Source: Galdieria yellowstonensis
Taxonomy: Eukaryota; Rhodophyta; Bangiophyceae; Galdieriales; Galdieriaceae
Length of the DNA stretch: 64,000 nucleotides
Direction of reading: 5' to 3'
Assembly: GCA_026122205.1 (NCBI GenBank)
Contig: JANCYU010000044.1
Span: 62,001-126,000, forward strand
Shown here: positions 20,998 to 32,299 of the stretch, piece after piece
Numbering within the stretch: position 1 is the first letter of the stretch
Layout of the letters: each line of letters opens with the position of its first letter
Program-made: the position numbers and the translations under genes
The notes under the pieces: generated by a model
Told to the model about the DNA's origin: nothing
The model's input: only the letters and a program-made list of their open reading frames with translations
Databases searched by the model: none

Positions 20998-23900
20998 CTA
21001 GGATCGCAAATTCTCCAATTTGGCGATGATATGTTTTCCATAAGAATATTTTTTCAAATATGGAATTTGTTCTTTCAATACATAAACGACACGCTTCAAT
21101 TGTTCTTCATTGGCTACATCTAATATCCGTTGAACTACATAGTTCCCAAACTGGTCCTTTACCAAAGTCGACAAAGGACAGTCTTCCGGATTGGAATCCT
21201 TTCCTCTTACTAATACTTCAATAAAATCCATTCGTTGTATCGGACTTCCATACTGAAGACAACGTTCTACTACATTGCTCGCAAACTTGTGTTGTGCAAA
21301 TGCAACCACTTCGTTCATGACAACTTTCATGATCACTGCTTTGTTCTCCTCATCACCTTTCTCTACAATATGCTGAATTACATAGTTGCCATATTGATCA
21401 CGAATCAAATCCCTAGCGCTAGACATTATTTCAGCTAATATTTCTGCCTTGTGTTCCATTGGACAATGTTCCAATACTCTTTGTACCACTCGACATCCAT
21501 AAGCATGTTCTGCCAAAGCAACTGCTTGTCCTTTGACGGATTCGACGATAAATAAAATGCTCTCTGGTTCAACCAATTCAATACACTTTTGAATCACATG
21601 ATTCCCGTTCTGATCACGAATACATTGAAGCACATGTCCATTCAACTCTTGCACCAACATGGTTCGTTCCTTCCCTTTCAATACTTCCAAGGCTTTTTGA
21701 ACTACTCGACAGCCATACATGTGCAAACTCAATGAAAGCATGTGTCCTTCCAACTTCTTTGTCAACAATTGACGAATATTCTCATCACCATATTCCAACA
21801 ATTTTTGAACGACATAATTTCCAAAAACATCTATCACAAGTCGATCTATATCTGGACCCAACTCTGCAACTAACGACCTAATTTCATCTAAACTACAGCC
21901 TTCTACTTTCTGTTGAATAAACCTTGAGCCATGTTGATCGGAAGCAAACTCAGCAAAGTGTCCTCGAATATCTGCCAATTCCCAATTACGTACAGGTGCT
22001 GAAGAATTGAAAGCAGAAGGATACAACTGTGAAACGGACTGTGCATTCGAATTGGGACGTCCAACCAAACAAGTCTGTCGAAATTCTTCCAAGAGCGGAG
22101 ATCTTTTTGTTTCCACACTATGCGCTCTTTCCTTGGGTAAATGTTCCTGTTCTGTCTTGGATTTCATTCCTCTACGACTCTTTCCTCCTCTTCTGGAAGG
22201 AGATGTATGGAATGATGAGCTTGTCATATTATTGATGTTATTATTATTATCTGCGCCAACTCTATTATAAGTAGCTATGTATGCCTTGGTATCTACTTCC
22301 TTCTCCATACTTTGGTAGACTGAAGGAGGTTGATAGGAATTGGATAAAAACTTTCCACTGTTCATCGCATAGTTGTTCCAGGTTTCTCTTGATGGACCAA
22401 CATTACTAGTTACTCCTGAATTAGGATACATAGGAGTCATCCCAGGAAAGGAAAGACCAGTCATAGGAGGAGAAGCATAAAAAGCGTTTCTACCAGGAGA
22501 AGGAGCCGGTGGATTTCCAGGTTGGGTAGCAACGGTTGCTGCTGCTGCTGCATTATAAGCAGCGAACTGCGCAAATTGTGCCGCATAAAGTTGTTGGGAA
22601 GGCTGAACCAAATAGGAAGAACTAGGTACTGTATAACTCGCATCATTCAGATAAGGATTATTCGGTGTCCCAATAAAAGGAGAAAAGCCAGTTTGATGGA
22701 AAGTGTCCATTCTCGAATAGTTTTGTGAGTTGTTATCCACAGCAGGTTTAGGTTGACGTCCACTATAGACAACTCCAGTCGTTTCTGCCGAAGTATATTC
22801 CATTCCTTGCGGATTCATCTTCCATGAAACACCTTTCGATGTCGAGTTTACAATTGTATCTTTTCCTGTCGAAGGAGTTTGCCAAGCAGAATAATCATTC
22901 TGCATATTATCTTTTGGAACAGTTTTCCGTGAAATTCCACTGCCATTACTAATTACCTCCTTGGCAGATCCTTGCACACTCTTTTGATCGACAACACTCT
23001 TTAGATTTGACTCGGAAGAAACCTTGAGAGAATCCATATCATAAAAGGAAGAACTGCGCTCTGTTTGTCTGGTTTTCTCCGAGGCAGGCACTGAAGGACT
23101 ACCTGGTGCTAAAGCATCATTACAGGCAATATCTCCAAAAGATCGAACTCGCTCTATTGGATTTCCTGGCGAAGAAGGTTTACGTAATGCATTATTGGAT
23201 AGTGCTGGAGAAGGAGTGCGAGGAAAATCCTCTTGAATCCGATCCATAACACTCTTTGGCCAAGTAGTACTTGATGATGATGGACTTACTAGAGAAGTAT
23301 CCGAAAGCGACACAGTACTTAGGTTGGACAACTCTATATTGGAAGGCAACTTGGAAGAAACTCTGTCTCCAATCGTTCCCGGAGTGGAAGGACGACCAGT
23401 GCCACCAACAGGAACTCTTCTGCCAATCACAGGCTGAGGCTGCTTTATCGTATTGCCGTTATTGTTCATTTTAGAATTCTCTCCATTCATATCCTCTTCT
23501 TCTTGGTGATGATTGTTATTGTCCTTGGAACTAGCTTCTTTCAGGTCGTTTAAGAATTCCTTACTGTAGTTCTTTCCTCTCCTTTCCAAGGCAATACGAA
23601 AGTCGGTATAGGATAAAAGTGGTTTCGGAAACCTCGGGTCGTTTCTTTTGTATGTATAATAATATTCGAAATATGCTGGGTCCAGTCTTGGGTCGTCGGG
23701 TTGAACACCTTCATAAACCGTTTCCAGAGAAACATCATCTTCTCCCAGTTTGTTGTTGTTTCCAAACAAGTCAAAGGTTGAAAAAAACAGGGAAGGAGGT
23801 GCGGACGACGACCTCGTGGTTTCCAGCTTCTTCCTTTCATCTTCGACCAGAAAAGGTGAATTGGTACTTGGCAACGGATACTTTGCGTCTTGTGCTAAGG

Positions 23901-24006
23901 CGCCTTTTAATTCCTGGTCCAAATCACCGATATCGTTATCTAAATGCAACAGCTTGATCCCAAGCAACGTCTTTTCCGTGTCACTGTTTCCAGAGTCCAC
24001 ATTCAT
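20998..24006 (-). CDS. PUM: Pumilio-family (PUF) RNA-binding protein
   Basis: Post-transcriptional repressor that binds 3' UTR elements. Single exon, 1002 residues. The N-terminal ~660 residues are low-complexity, rich in Ser, Pro, Asn and Gln. The C-terminal Pumilio homology domain has eight repeats. Their recognition helices read, in order, SRFIQ, NYVVQ, CRVVQ, NHVIQ, CRVVQ, NYVIQ, SNVVE and NYVVQ. By the established PUF code these are the residues of human PUM1/2, predicting the target UGUANAUA. So specificity appears unchanged from animals. The gene diverges from the polo-like kinase across a long spacer. Only the intact PUF domain is diagnostic; the N-terminal region may carry repression motifs not recognisable here. 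Confidence 0.95.
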   Translation of the reverse strand: MNVDSGNSDTEKTLLGIKLLHLDNDIGDLDQELKGALAQDAKYPLPSTNSPFLVEDERKKLETTRSSSAPPSLFFSTFDLFGNNNKLGEDDVSLETVYEGVQPDDPRLDPAYFEYYYTYKRNDPRFPKPLLSYTDFRIALERRGKNYSKEFLNDLKEASSKDNNNHHQEEEDMNGENSKMNNNGNTIKQPQPVIGRRVPVGGTGRPSTPGTIGDRVSSKLPSNIELSNLSTVSLSDTSLVSPSSSSTTWPKSVMDRIQEDFPRTPSPALSNNALRKPSSPGNPIERVRSFGDIACNDALAPGSPSVPASEKTRQTERSSSFYDMDSLKVSSESNLKSVVDQKSVQGSAKEVISNGSGISRKTVPKDNMQNDYSAWQTPSTGKDTIVNSTSKGVSWKMNPQGMEYTSAETTGVVYSGRQPKPAVDNNSQNYSRMDTFHQTGFSPFIGTPNNPYLNDASYTVPSSSYLVQPSQQLYAAQFAQFAAYNAAAAATVATQPGNPPAPSPGRNAFYASPPMTGLSFPGMTPMYPNSGVTSNVGPSRETWNNYAMNSGKFLSNSYQPPSVYQSMEKEVDTKAYIATYNRVGADNNNNINNMTSSSFHTSPSRRGGKSRRGMKSKTEQEHLPKERAHSVETKRSPLLEEFRQTCLVGRPNSNAQSVSQLYPSAFNSSAPVRNWELADIRGHFAEFASDQHGSRFIQQKVEGCSLDEIRSLVAELGPDIDRLVIDVFGNYVVQKLLEYGDENIRQLLTKKLEGHMLSLSLHMYGCRVVQKALEVLKGKERTMLVQELNGHVLQCIRDQNGNHVIQKCIELVEPESILFIVESVKGQAVALAEHAYGCRVVQRVLEHCPMEHKAEILAEIMSSARDLIRDQYGNYVIQHIVEKGDEENKAVIMKVVMNEVVAFAQHKFASNVVERCLQYGSPIQRMDFIEVLVRGKDSNPEDCPLSTLVKDQFGNYVVQRILDVANEEQLKRVVYVLKEQIPYLKKYSYGKHIIAKLENLRS

Positions 24007-24899
24007 CGCTTTTTGCTTGCAGACAATTCAAGCTGCAAATCAACCGAATATGCCAAGGTAAATTTGCAGTTTCAACAACAACAACACTACCAACTGGCTT
24101 GATATATGCTTTCTGAACCTTGAGTAACCCACCAGCTATGTACAGACTATACAAGTTGCAAACTGGAAGAAATTGGCCCAAATACAGTTGCAGTAAAAGC
24201 AACAACAATTCCCTCGATGTAAACCTGGGAATATCTAGCTTGCAATAAAACCTGTGCCACTTGGGTCTGCCAAAGACTGGTCAACCAACATCCGACTACG
24301 CACCTCCCCAACAATGAATGACGGGACAGAGCAAATTGGCAAACTTTTGCGGCGCTGGTGGGAATTTCGTGTAGAACGGAGCAGACGGCCTTGGATCGAG
24401 AAGAAATAGCTCGGTTACAATCCCAAGTATTGTTGTTCTTATTTTTGGAAGGAGACAAGGTAGTTTCTATACTGTCCAATGATTGATAGAACACACTATT
24501 TTATTGTGTCTATCTATCCATGAGTGATAAATGAAAAATAAATCCTATCCACGACATGGCCAAACACCACTAGTTCGTTGGCTGCTCTCCTATCACAACA
24601 ACTACAACAACAAGGCTTTCTTTCGAAACAAAAGGCTCATCTTTGTCCGGTTGTCAAAGAAAAGAACAACAAAATGGGCCGAACAAGATCGATCGGAAAT
24701 CTTGCGGTGGGGAACACACAAGGTGGGCGCCAAAACTTGAATTTTTTTCTTTTGGCGTCACAACTGGGAAATATTTACGTTTCAAAGCGAATTAGCACCC
24801 CTTTTTTCTCTCTCTCCTTCAACAGCGAAAGAGTATAGAAAATTTATTGCGGATGACCTTGTTCAATAACCAAAAAGTACCTATTTTTGTATTATTTCC
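24007..24899. promoter_or_regulatory. Long divergent spacer of Pumilio and polo kinase, with E2F-like sites
   Basis: About 890 bp between two ATGs in a genome where divergent genes are usually under 100 bp apart. No coding exon or RNA gene is convincing. On the kinase side, GCGCCAAA at 24727-24734 is the reverse complement of the E2F consensus TTTGGCGC. A second TTTTGGCG lies at 24750-24757, 15 bp further on and in the opposite orientation. E2F control of a mitotic kinase is plausible, but the sites are short and their function is inference. Confidence 0.5.
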
Positions 24900-27149
24900 A
24901 TGATATCTTCTCGAGAATATCAAACGCAAGAACTTGCGACAACGTCAACTAGCAGCAAAGAAAACGAAAAACTATCCGCGCAAGGAGTACAAGTAGCTCT
25001 AGAAAACTTTCCAACCAAAAATGTTTCCGAAGCTACTCCTAGTCACCCCTACTCGAAATATGCTCATCTGTTTCAAAGAGAACAACAGTTTGTCTCTACT
25101 CAAAGCAGTCAAGCCAAGAAACAATATATAGAAGAAAGAAAGGTTGTAAATGGCACAATAGGTGAAGTGATACGAAAGTTTGAAAAAGGAAAATTGCTTG
25201 GAAAGGGAGGTTTTGCCAAGGTCTTTCAACTTACAGACGTCCATACCCATCAAAGATACGCTGGAAAGATCATCCCAAAAGGAGCCATTCGAAAAGAAAG
25301 TGCCAAGCAAAAGCTGATATCAGAAATTCGAATTCATCGAGAACTGCGGCATCGACATATCGTAAAGTTTGAGAGTTGCTTCGAAGATCAAGAAAATGTA
25401 TATATCGTGTTAGAGCTTTGTCCCAATGGCTCCGTGATGGATATGGTTAGAAAAAGAGGTCGTTTGACAGAATATGAGACGCGATATTTTATGATTCAAG
25501 TTTTGGATGCTATTCGTTACATGCATCGAGAATGTCTAGTTATTCATAGGGATTTGAAGCTGGGAAACTTCTTCTTAGATGAAAACATGGAAGTAAAAAT
25601 AGGAGACTTTGGTCTTGCGGCTCAATTAACGAGTGAGAAGGAACGAAAACGGACTATATGTGGAACACCAAATTATATTGCTCCTGAAATACTATCTGGT
25701 AAGGAAGGACATTCCTTTGAAGTGGATATTTGGAGTACGGGAGTCGTCTTTTATACTATGTTGGTTGGAAAGCCACCATTTGAAACCTCTGATGTAAAAA
25801 GCACTTACAAAAGAATCAAAGAAAATATTTATAGCATTCCAGAAAGCCTAGGTTTATCATCCAACGCCATCGAACTCATTGGTTCCATCCTAAACTCAGA
25901 TCCTGCAAAGAGACTAAGCCTCGATGAGATTCGTTCTCATCCTTTCTTCGATGCTAAGATACCTCGTGCTCTGACTAGCCATGCATTGATATCGACACCA
26001 ACTTTTGAAGAGTCAGAGCTCATTGAACGAGAGGACACCTCTTCAAAAGAAAACAAAGGACGAGAAAATAGACGCCAAGCAGTTGCTGCATCTCCAAGTC
26101 TATGGAATGACGCCATGTATTCAGTCTCTCAAGACCAAAGAGCTCCCTTACAAAAGTTACAACAGATGAGGACAACTATGAAGCAGAATAACGACCATTC
26201 CGAAAAATTATATCAGGCATTGGAGAAACAACTTTCAATCCAAGACAGCGATAGAAACCGTGAAACGGAATCTCAAGGGACAAGTCGTAACAAAGCAACG
26301 GAAGTAGCAAGCAAGAATAACAAAGTGTTAGATGCTCCATCCGAGGATGATGAACAAGTAGTTTTGAACAAAGCACGCGAACAACTGACATCCAGCTTTG
26401 CAATGTTAAAAAGCGTGGAACAAAGTCCATTTGCCTTTACTTCAAGCCTCAATATCAACGATGGAACAACAAGTGGCTCACCTTCCTTTCAGTCACCAGT
26501 TAATGCACTCACTGGAGGTGCTTGGATATGTAAATGGCTTGATTATTCAAAGAAATATGGACTAGGCTATCAAACTTGTTTAGGTTCTGTTGGTGTATGC
26601 TTCAATGATGGAACCAAAATTGTATTAGAGAAAGGACCAGCCAACTGCATTTATTATATGTCAAGAACTCATTCTTCAACAGAAAAGCAGGGTCATAAAT
26701 GGATAAGAATGACAATGCAAGACTATCCAGCAGAACTGCAGAAGAAAGTGAAACTGCTCATTCACTTCCGCAACTATATGCTCGATCATACTCCCAAAGG
26801 TCAAGAAGATCCTTTAAACTCTCCGGAAAGTTCATTTCAGAATGTGGAAACGGCATCGAGCAGCGAAACTTGTGAAGACGCAATAACACTTCCTGTTTAT
26901 ATTAAGACTTGGTTTCGTTCTCCTTATGCTATTGTATTTCGTCTAAGCAATCGAAACATTCAAGTAGACTTTAATGATGGCACGGAAGTCATTTTATCCC
27001 CCGAAGTTCATATAGTGACTTATCGAGGCAAAGATGGACGAAGAAATAGTTATCAACAAGGCCATCTTCCTAGTCTTCCTGAATTGCTTAAGCGCCTAAG
27101 ATACGTTATGGAACTCTTACAGGAAATGCTGGATAGGAAAACCACTTAA
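24900..27149 (+). CDS. PLK: Polo-like kinase
   Basis: Mitotic Ser/Thr kinase. Single exon, 749 residues. Kinase domain about residues 90-355: GKGGFAKVF glycine loop, AGKIIPK lysine, HRDLKLGN catalytic loop, IGDFGLA, and the activation-loop site RTICGTPNY that upstream kinases phosphorylate. Two C-terminal polo boxes follow a ~190-residue linker: the first around WICKWLDYSKKYGLGYQT and FNDGTKIVL, the second around WFRSPYAIVFRLSN and FNDGTEVIL. These bind primed phosphopeptides in animals and yeast. The N-terminal ~90 residues are Ser/Thr/Gln-rich. Polo kinases are absent from land plants but present in several algae, so the gene is informative. It ends 57 bp from the stop of TRAPPC9. Confidence 0.96.
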   Translation: MISSREYQTQELATTSTSSKENEKLSAQGVQVALENFPTKNVSEATPSHPYSKYAHLFQREQQFVSTQSSQAKKQYIEERKVVNGTIGEVIRKFEKGKLLGKGGFAKVFQLTDVHTHQRYAGKIIPKGAIRKESAKQKLISEIRIHRELRHRHIVKFESCFEDQENVYIVLELCPNGSVMDMVRKRGRLTEYETRYFMIQVLDAIRYMHRECLVIHRDLKLGNFFLDENMEVKIGDFGLAAQLTSEKERKRTICGTPNYIAPEILSGKEGHSFEVDIWSTGVVFYTMLVGKPPFETSDVKSTYKRIKENIYSIPESLGLSSNAIELIGSILNSDPAKRLSLDEIRSHPFFDAKIPRALTSHALISTPTFEESELIEREDTSSKENKGRENRRQAVAASPSLWNDAMYSVSQDQRAPLQKLQQMRTTMKQNNDHSEKLYQALEKQLSIQDSDRNRETESQGTSRNKATEVASKNNKVLDAPSEDDEQVVLNKAREQLTSSFAMLKSVEQSPFAFTSSLNINDGTTSGSPSFQSPVNALTGGAWICKWLDYSKKYGLGYQTCLGSVGVCFNDGTKIVLEKGPANCIYYMSRTHSSTEKQGHKWIRMTMQDYPAELQKKVKLLIHFRNYMLDHTPKGQEDPLNSPESSFQNVETASSSETCEDAITLPVYIKTWFRSPYAIVFRLSNRNIQVDFNDGTEVILSPEVHIVTYRGKDGRRNSYQQGHLPSLPELLKRLRYVMELLQEMLDRKTT

Positions 27150-27206
27150 ATTCCAAATCTCAAAATAGTTTGTTGATTCGCAATAAATAATTTCTCTATT
27201 CCCTCT

Positions 27207-30200
27207 CTAGTTGACTAGAAACGGCACCTTTCTAGTCAACGTTTTCCAAGGACTCGTGGACGATGCAAGATAAGCAACCAAATAGTAGCTTCCACGAGAT
27301 ATAAACTCCAGTTGTATGGAATGCACTACTTTCTGTCCAGCAGATATGTTGCCACATATCACATCTTCCCATTGTCCACTTGCATATACTCCTTGAAACA
27401 TTACATCCGTCCAAGTGCCTACAGTTGCTTGTTCTATTTTCAATGAAAGACACAAATCTTCTGGAAAAGACTGCCACCAACAGTTGGTGATGTGAATTTC
27501 TAGTTGCAAAGGAACATGACAAGGCACTTGAAACAACTGATTCCTTTTCTTTGTGGCTGCATCACGAAATTCAATACGAGCTCGAGGTAAAATAAGGTCG
27601 GCATTCAGATTGGTGGATAAATGAGAAGATAACCTCAACGGCATATTTCCACGCCTTTTGGTTACTGGACACTCCCAATGAAGCTCCAATTGGGAGACGA
27701 GTACTTGTATTGCTTTGTTAGAAAAGGAATCCGTTTCATAACAATCCTTTGCTACTTGCTTCAACGACGATAATAGGTTGGAGGGTAACATAAAGGCAAT
27801 TCTTTGACATTCATTGGGCTCCAAATGTAAAGGTTCAGGTCTACAACGTTGTGACAAACTCGTGATATCCAAGTTTATCGAAGCTTCCATCCAATGATGA
27901 AGTTCTAATACAAGTTGATAACAAGACGAATCTTTTGTTTCCTCCATTGTGTCGTCATTCTCTCGTTCTGTGATACCGATAAAAGTTACTACCATTGATG
28001 GCTTCACTCGATATGAACAACTAAAAGATTGTACTTTCTGAGACTCTTTAGAATGCACTAGGTGACATTGCAACTCCAACTTGCAAAGCAAAGAATGATT
28101 GTCTACGAAATAATGAGGAGATATGAACGTTGAAGAAAGCAAACAACGGCAGTCTTGATGGAATCTTTCCTGTAACCGATCCTGGTCCGAGTTTGTCAGT
28201 TGCCAAGATAATTTTTGTAAATGTTGATTCATTTCTTCTTCATTATATTCCAACTTGACTACATTTGTTCCTTGTTGCAATTCTAATTTGCACTCCAAGG
28301 ATGGAATAGGATCCTGTTGGTTCCTTTGCAATCCAATATGTAAAGTCACTAATTCGCCATCCCAGAATACACAATTATTTTGTGAAAAATTCTGAATAGC
28401 ACTAAAACTATCTTGAGACAGAATGTTCAGAGGAGGACGACTTGATAACATAATATTCGCATCAATGGCTGGAAGAGGCGAAAATATTTCCACATATACA
28501 AACTGACTCTCTTCCAACGACAAATCCACACAAAATCTATTCCACAGTCTTACTACCAAAGCAACAATACAAAAACGTCCAATTTTTTCTGGTTTCAAAG
28601 TAACGAAAACACTTTGTTCCTTTTGGGCCAACACAAAAGGAAGACTGTGTATTGAAAAGGTATCCGCATTCCTTTCCTCACTAGAAAGAGAACTTTTCTC
28701 ATCCACATGAGGACAAGTCAAAATCTCCAAAATTTCCAATGGAATGGTACTCTTCAGCTCATTATACAATTCAAATACAAACTAGTCCAACAATCAAAGC
28801 GTCATTCCACAGTACACTTATATATAGAGAGAGACATTTGGAATCTTACCTTGTATTCTTCTCCCTTTTCCATACATACGGTACGTGAAGAATCAGATAC
28901 AACTGTTTCTGGAATGCTTTCCTGTCTGTTCATAAAAGGCGAATAAATAAAGGGATTGGAAGATAGTCTCTTCTTAGGTGAGGAACAAGGTGACTTGTGA
29001 GGTGCTGGTGAGGAAGGATGAGAATCTTCGTCGTATCTTTGTAAGCTGGTCTCTACTTGGCATTCTTCTCCTTTCTCTTCATATATATTCACAACACGAA
29101 TAAAATTTCCGCAAGGCTCCTTTATACGAACAGATAATGGATATCTTAGCATCCAGGCAACAATTTTCGCATCTTCTGAAGTAACTGGAGACATTTCGTC
29201 CCACGGAGAAATATATTTCGAAGTTTCCAAAGCCTTAAAACATGACCATAGACAAAGAGATGAATGACCGGATGCCCTCGATGAAGAAGCAGTTTCTAAT
29301 AAAGCCATACGTACAAGACAAGGCCAAATTCTCCAGTCGTCCACAACCTCGCTTTGCATATTATGCGAACGACTTGTTGGGAAGTTGCCTTCTACAACTG
29401 AATGATTCCAAGTTTTCTCCAAGGGAAAACCTTTTACACCAAATAAACGGATTACTTGTTGAATAATCGTGATAGCAGCAAAACTATCTCCTTGGCGCCT
29501 CAATCCAACTGCTTCTCTCCAAAAATAAAAACTTGCCTTTCTCCAACAACCTGCTTGTAAATATGCATAACCTATTAACCCAAGTAATCTTGTTCGTTTT
29601 TCTTCTTCTACACCATTCGGATATCGATTAGGCATCTTGTCCAATGCTTCACTTGCATTCTGTAACCACTGCAAGTGTTCCGACCGCCTAGTAGTTTCAG
29701 ATAAAAAGTTGGCAAGTCTTAAACATGCAAACATTTCCATAAAGAAGGCTCTCTTCTTTCGATATAATTTACAAACTTCATCATAATGTTGAATTACTTG
29801 GGATATCAAATCCCTATTTTCAGGCTGGATTTCAACGACATTTGCGATTCCTGAAAGTGTTGTAAAATCACGTCCTAATAGAATGGCACAAGCACATGTT
29901 CCTTCGATAGCTCCAGCCAACCACAACCAATCACTATTCGCTCTAGCAGCTGCTGCACAAGCAGAATACTTCATAAAGGATTTCCGATAATTGCCACTCA
30001 TCAAATAAAAATCACCAAAATATTTATCCAACCGAGACGCTCTTCTACGCACTAGTTTGGAAAATTTCTCTGCTGCCTTATCGGCGTCCATCGGTGATAC
30101 TATCAAGTCTGCACTAGTCATCATTCTACGAAGCCAAAAATCTATACACTGATGAATATCTGTTGCAAAAGATATCAACCACGAAGATAACCAATCCTTT

Positions 30201-31030
30201 GAACTGGAATCTAATAACTGCTTCCTACTGACATACTTCAAAGGTATGGACAAATTATTACTCTCTCCACTACTCCTGCTTGGCACTGTCAAAGTTGATG
30301 AGGTTGCCAAAGTATTTTCCACAGTTGATGGCGCTTTCACAGTTGACTTATCTTCATCACTTGAACTATCACCTCCAGTAGCTGAATATGTCGACATATC
30401 ATTTCTAGAAACTTGTTTCGGATAGGAACTTGAACTTTCCACCTCATCCTTGACACTTTCTGCTTCTACAGATGCAATATCCAGTGAAGTAAGTTCTTCT
30501 TCCACTTGGCTCGATATCTTTTCCGAACGTGGGAGTTCTCGTTCCGTTTGGTTTGTTGTTGTTTTGTCGTCTTGGATGACCAAACACTTTATGACTAGTG
30601 GTTGTTGTTTTTTCAATTGTTTTGAAACTTCGTTCAGTTGTTGCTGAATTTTGGCGCCATTAACTTGCTGGTTTGCGTTTGCTTCTGAAACTTGAGCTAT
30701 ACCGATGACACCCCAACACCGTCTTGAAAGTTGAAAGGATTCCCACTCGGAACTAGGCAACTGTATCGTACTGTTGTTGTTATCTTGAGAACAAAGTTGA
30801 AACTGGAATCTGTATATCTGAGATTCGTCTCCACTTGCTTCACGACTCGTTGTAGCGTTGGAAGGCAAAGCTTCCGAGTGACTCCTCCAACGTTGAGAAC
30901 TCCATCTTACGGTTGCATAACTTTTGAGTTGTTGAATACATTGCTCTAACAATTCTTTCGATACGTTTCCTATAGGAACAATAAATACTCGCGTATCTGC
31001 CAAGTCTCGGATCGAACTTGCCACTTGCAT
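27207..31030 (-). CDS. TRAPPC9: TRAPP II complex subunit TRAPPC9/Trs120
   Basis: Specific subunit of the TRAPPII tether and Rab exchange complex in Golgi and post-Golgi traffic. Exons are 31030-28850 and 28781-27207 (1251 residues, in the family range). The N-terminal third is interrupted by a ~150-residue Ser-rich, low-complexity insert. The helical-repeat block RLDKYFGDFYLMSGNY, KYSACAAAARANSDWLWLAG and CLRLANFLSETTRR matches the family, and the C-terminal half has Ig-like beta repeats. The frame is open upstream to 31117 but the first ATG is at 31030, giving MQVASSIRDLADTRVFIVPIG. Its ATG is 48 bp from that of the divergent PfkB kinase. Confidence is lower than for short enzymes because conservation is diffuse. 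Confidence 0.85.
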
Positions 31031-31078
31031 ATCTCTTTCTCTTGATCGTTGGTTCCCTCGTGTGTCAATTGGACGCAC
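31031..31078. promoter_or_regulatory. 48-bp divergent promoter of TRAPPC9 and PfkB kinase
   Basis: The shared spacer between two divergent ATGs. It contains GATC and CCTCG-like motifs but no obvious TATA box. Leaders must be very short or overlap the partner's coding region. Confidence 0.6.
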
Positions 31079-32299
31079 ATGAAAGAGACGCCTCGTGTGA
31101 TATGTGCAGGTATGCACTCTGTAGACCTTTTACTTATCAACTCGGATATTCCACAAACACCTGAATCCGTTGTATTCTTTGAAAAGTATACTCATGTTCC
31201 TGGAGGTTGCGTTTATAATACTGCCAAAGGTTTTATTCTGCTTGGAGTTCCTGTAAAGGTTCTTACCAAAGTGAGTGCTTTTGATCAACTACGATACGAA
31301 ACCAAATGGACTGCTTTCTAGGTTGGTAACGATGAGAATGGACGTTTCTTTATAAAGGAATTGGAAAGCTTAGGAATCGATACGAGTGATATCAAAGTGG
31401 ATGACTCGAAAAGCACATGTCTATCTGTCTTGCCCGTTTATTACAACGGAGGAAGAGGAGCATTTAGTCATTTAGGTACCAACACTACTATTCAAGTAGA
31501 TGACTTGCTGGATGACACTCTAAGACGAGCACTTGAGAACAAAAACCAATGGGAAGGTAATAATAGCAGCCATCCTCCTCCACCTCGTGAGGATGTTCCT
31601 TCTTATCTCATCTATCACTACGGATATCCTCATATGGTTACTCAAGTTCAAGGCAAAGTATTGGCACAACATTTTCAGTCTATTCGTAGTTTAGGAATAA
31701 CCGTTGCGTTGGATATGAATGGAGCCAATTCCAACGACGAAAGCATTGTTCATGCAGCACTCGAATATGTCGGTATATTTCATGTCAATATAGAAGAAGC
31801 CATTGTTCTATCAGGAAAACATTTACAACACTTGCAGAGAAATTCTTCTGGTAATCCGCAGCTTCCGTTGGAAGAGAAAGTCAACTTTCAACAAGTGAAA
31901 GGTATTGCCGATTACTTTCATCAGTTGGGAGTTGCCCTAGTTGCCATTACTTTGGGACCACGTGGAGCTTTCCTTTCTACTCATTCCAATCCTTCCGTCA
32001 TAGAAAAGAATATCGCTTGTTTTCCTTGTTTGTCGCCAGGAAAGGCCGTCTTTCGACCCAATTTTCAGGCGAAAGGCACTATCAACGCAGTTGGAGCAGG
32101 AGACACATTTACAGCAGGTATATTAGCTATGCTTCTAAGACAAGCACATTCTTCATCTTTCCTATCTTTGGAATTGTTGGCAGATGTTGGATTGGCTGCT
32201 GCTATGCAAAGAATTGACTCTGGAGTCGAACCAAAAACACTGCAAAAACTTGTTATGCAACTCGATGAGATGCCCCGTGCTTCTGTTCAGTCCCTTTGA
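31079..32299 (+). CDS. PfkB-family (ribokinase-like) sugar kinase
   Basis: ATP-dependent kinase of the ribokinase fold; the substrate (ribose, fructose, adenosine or other) is not clear. Exons are 31079-31270 and 31322-32299 (389 residues). Family signatures are GGCVYNTAKGFILLG near the N-terminus (PfkB signature 1 region) and the catalytic INAVGAGDTFTAG near the C-terminus, with the base Asp. An insert with a Ser/His/Pro stretch lies near residue 145. It has no targeting peptide. The coding end overlaps the last 47 bases of the TFIP11 coding sequence on the other strand, so the two C-termini are encoded by the same DNA. TRAPPC9 diverges 48 bp upstream. Confidence 0.9.

Noticed and set aside
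24147..24494. 115-codon minus-strand frame in the Pumilio/polo kinase spacer.
   Set aside because: No recognisable motif and no in-frame link to the Pumilio start; more likely leader or promoter DNA.
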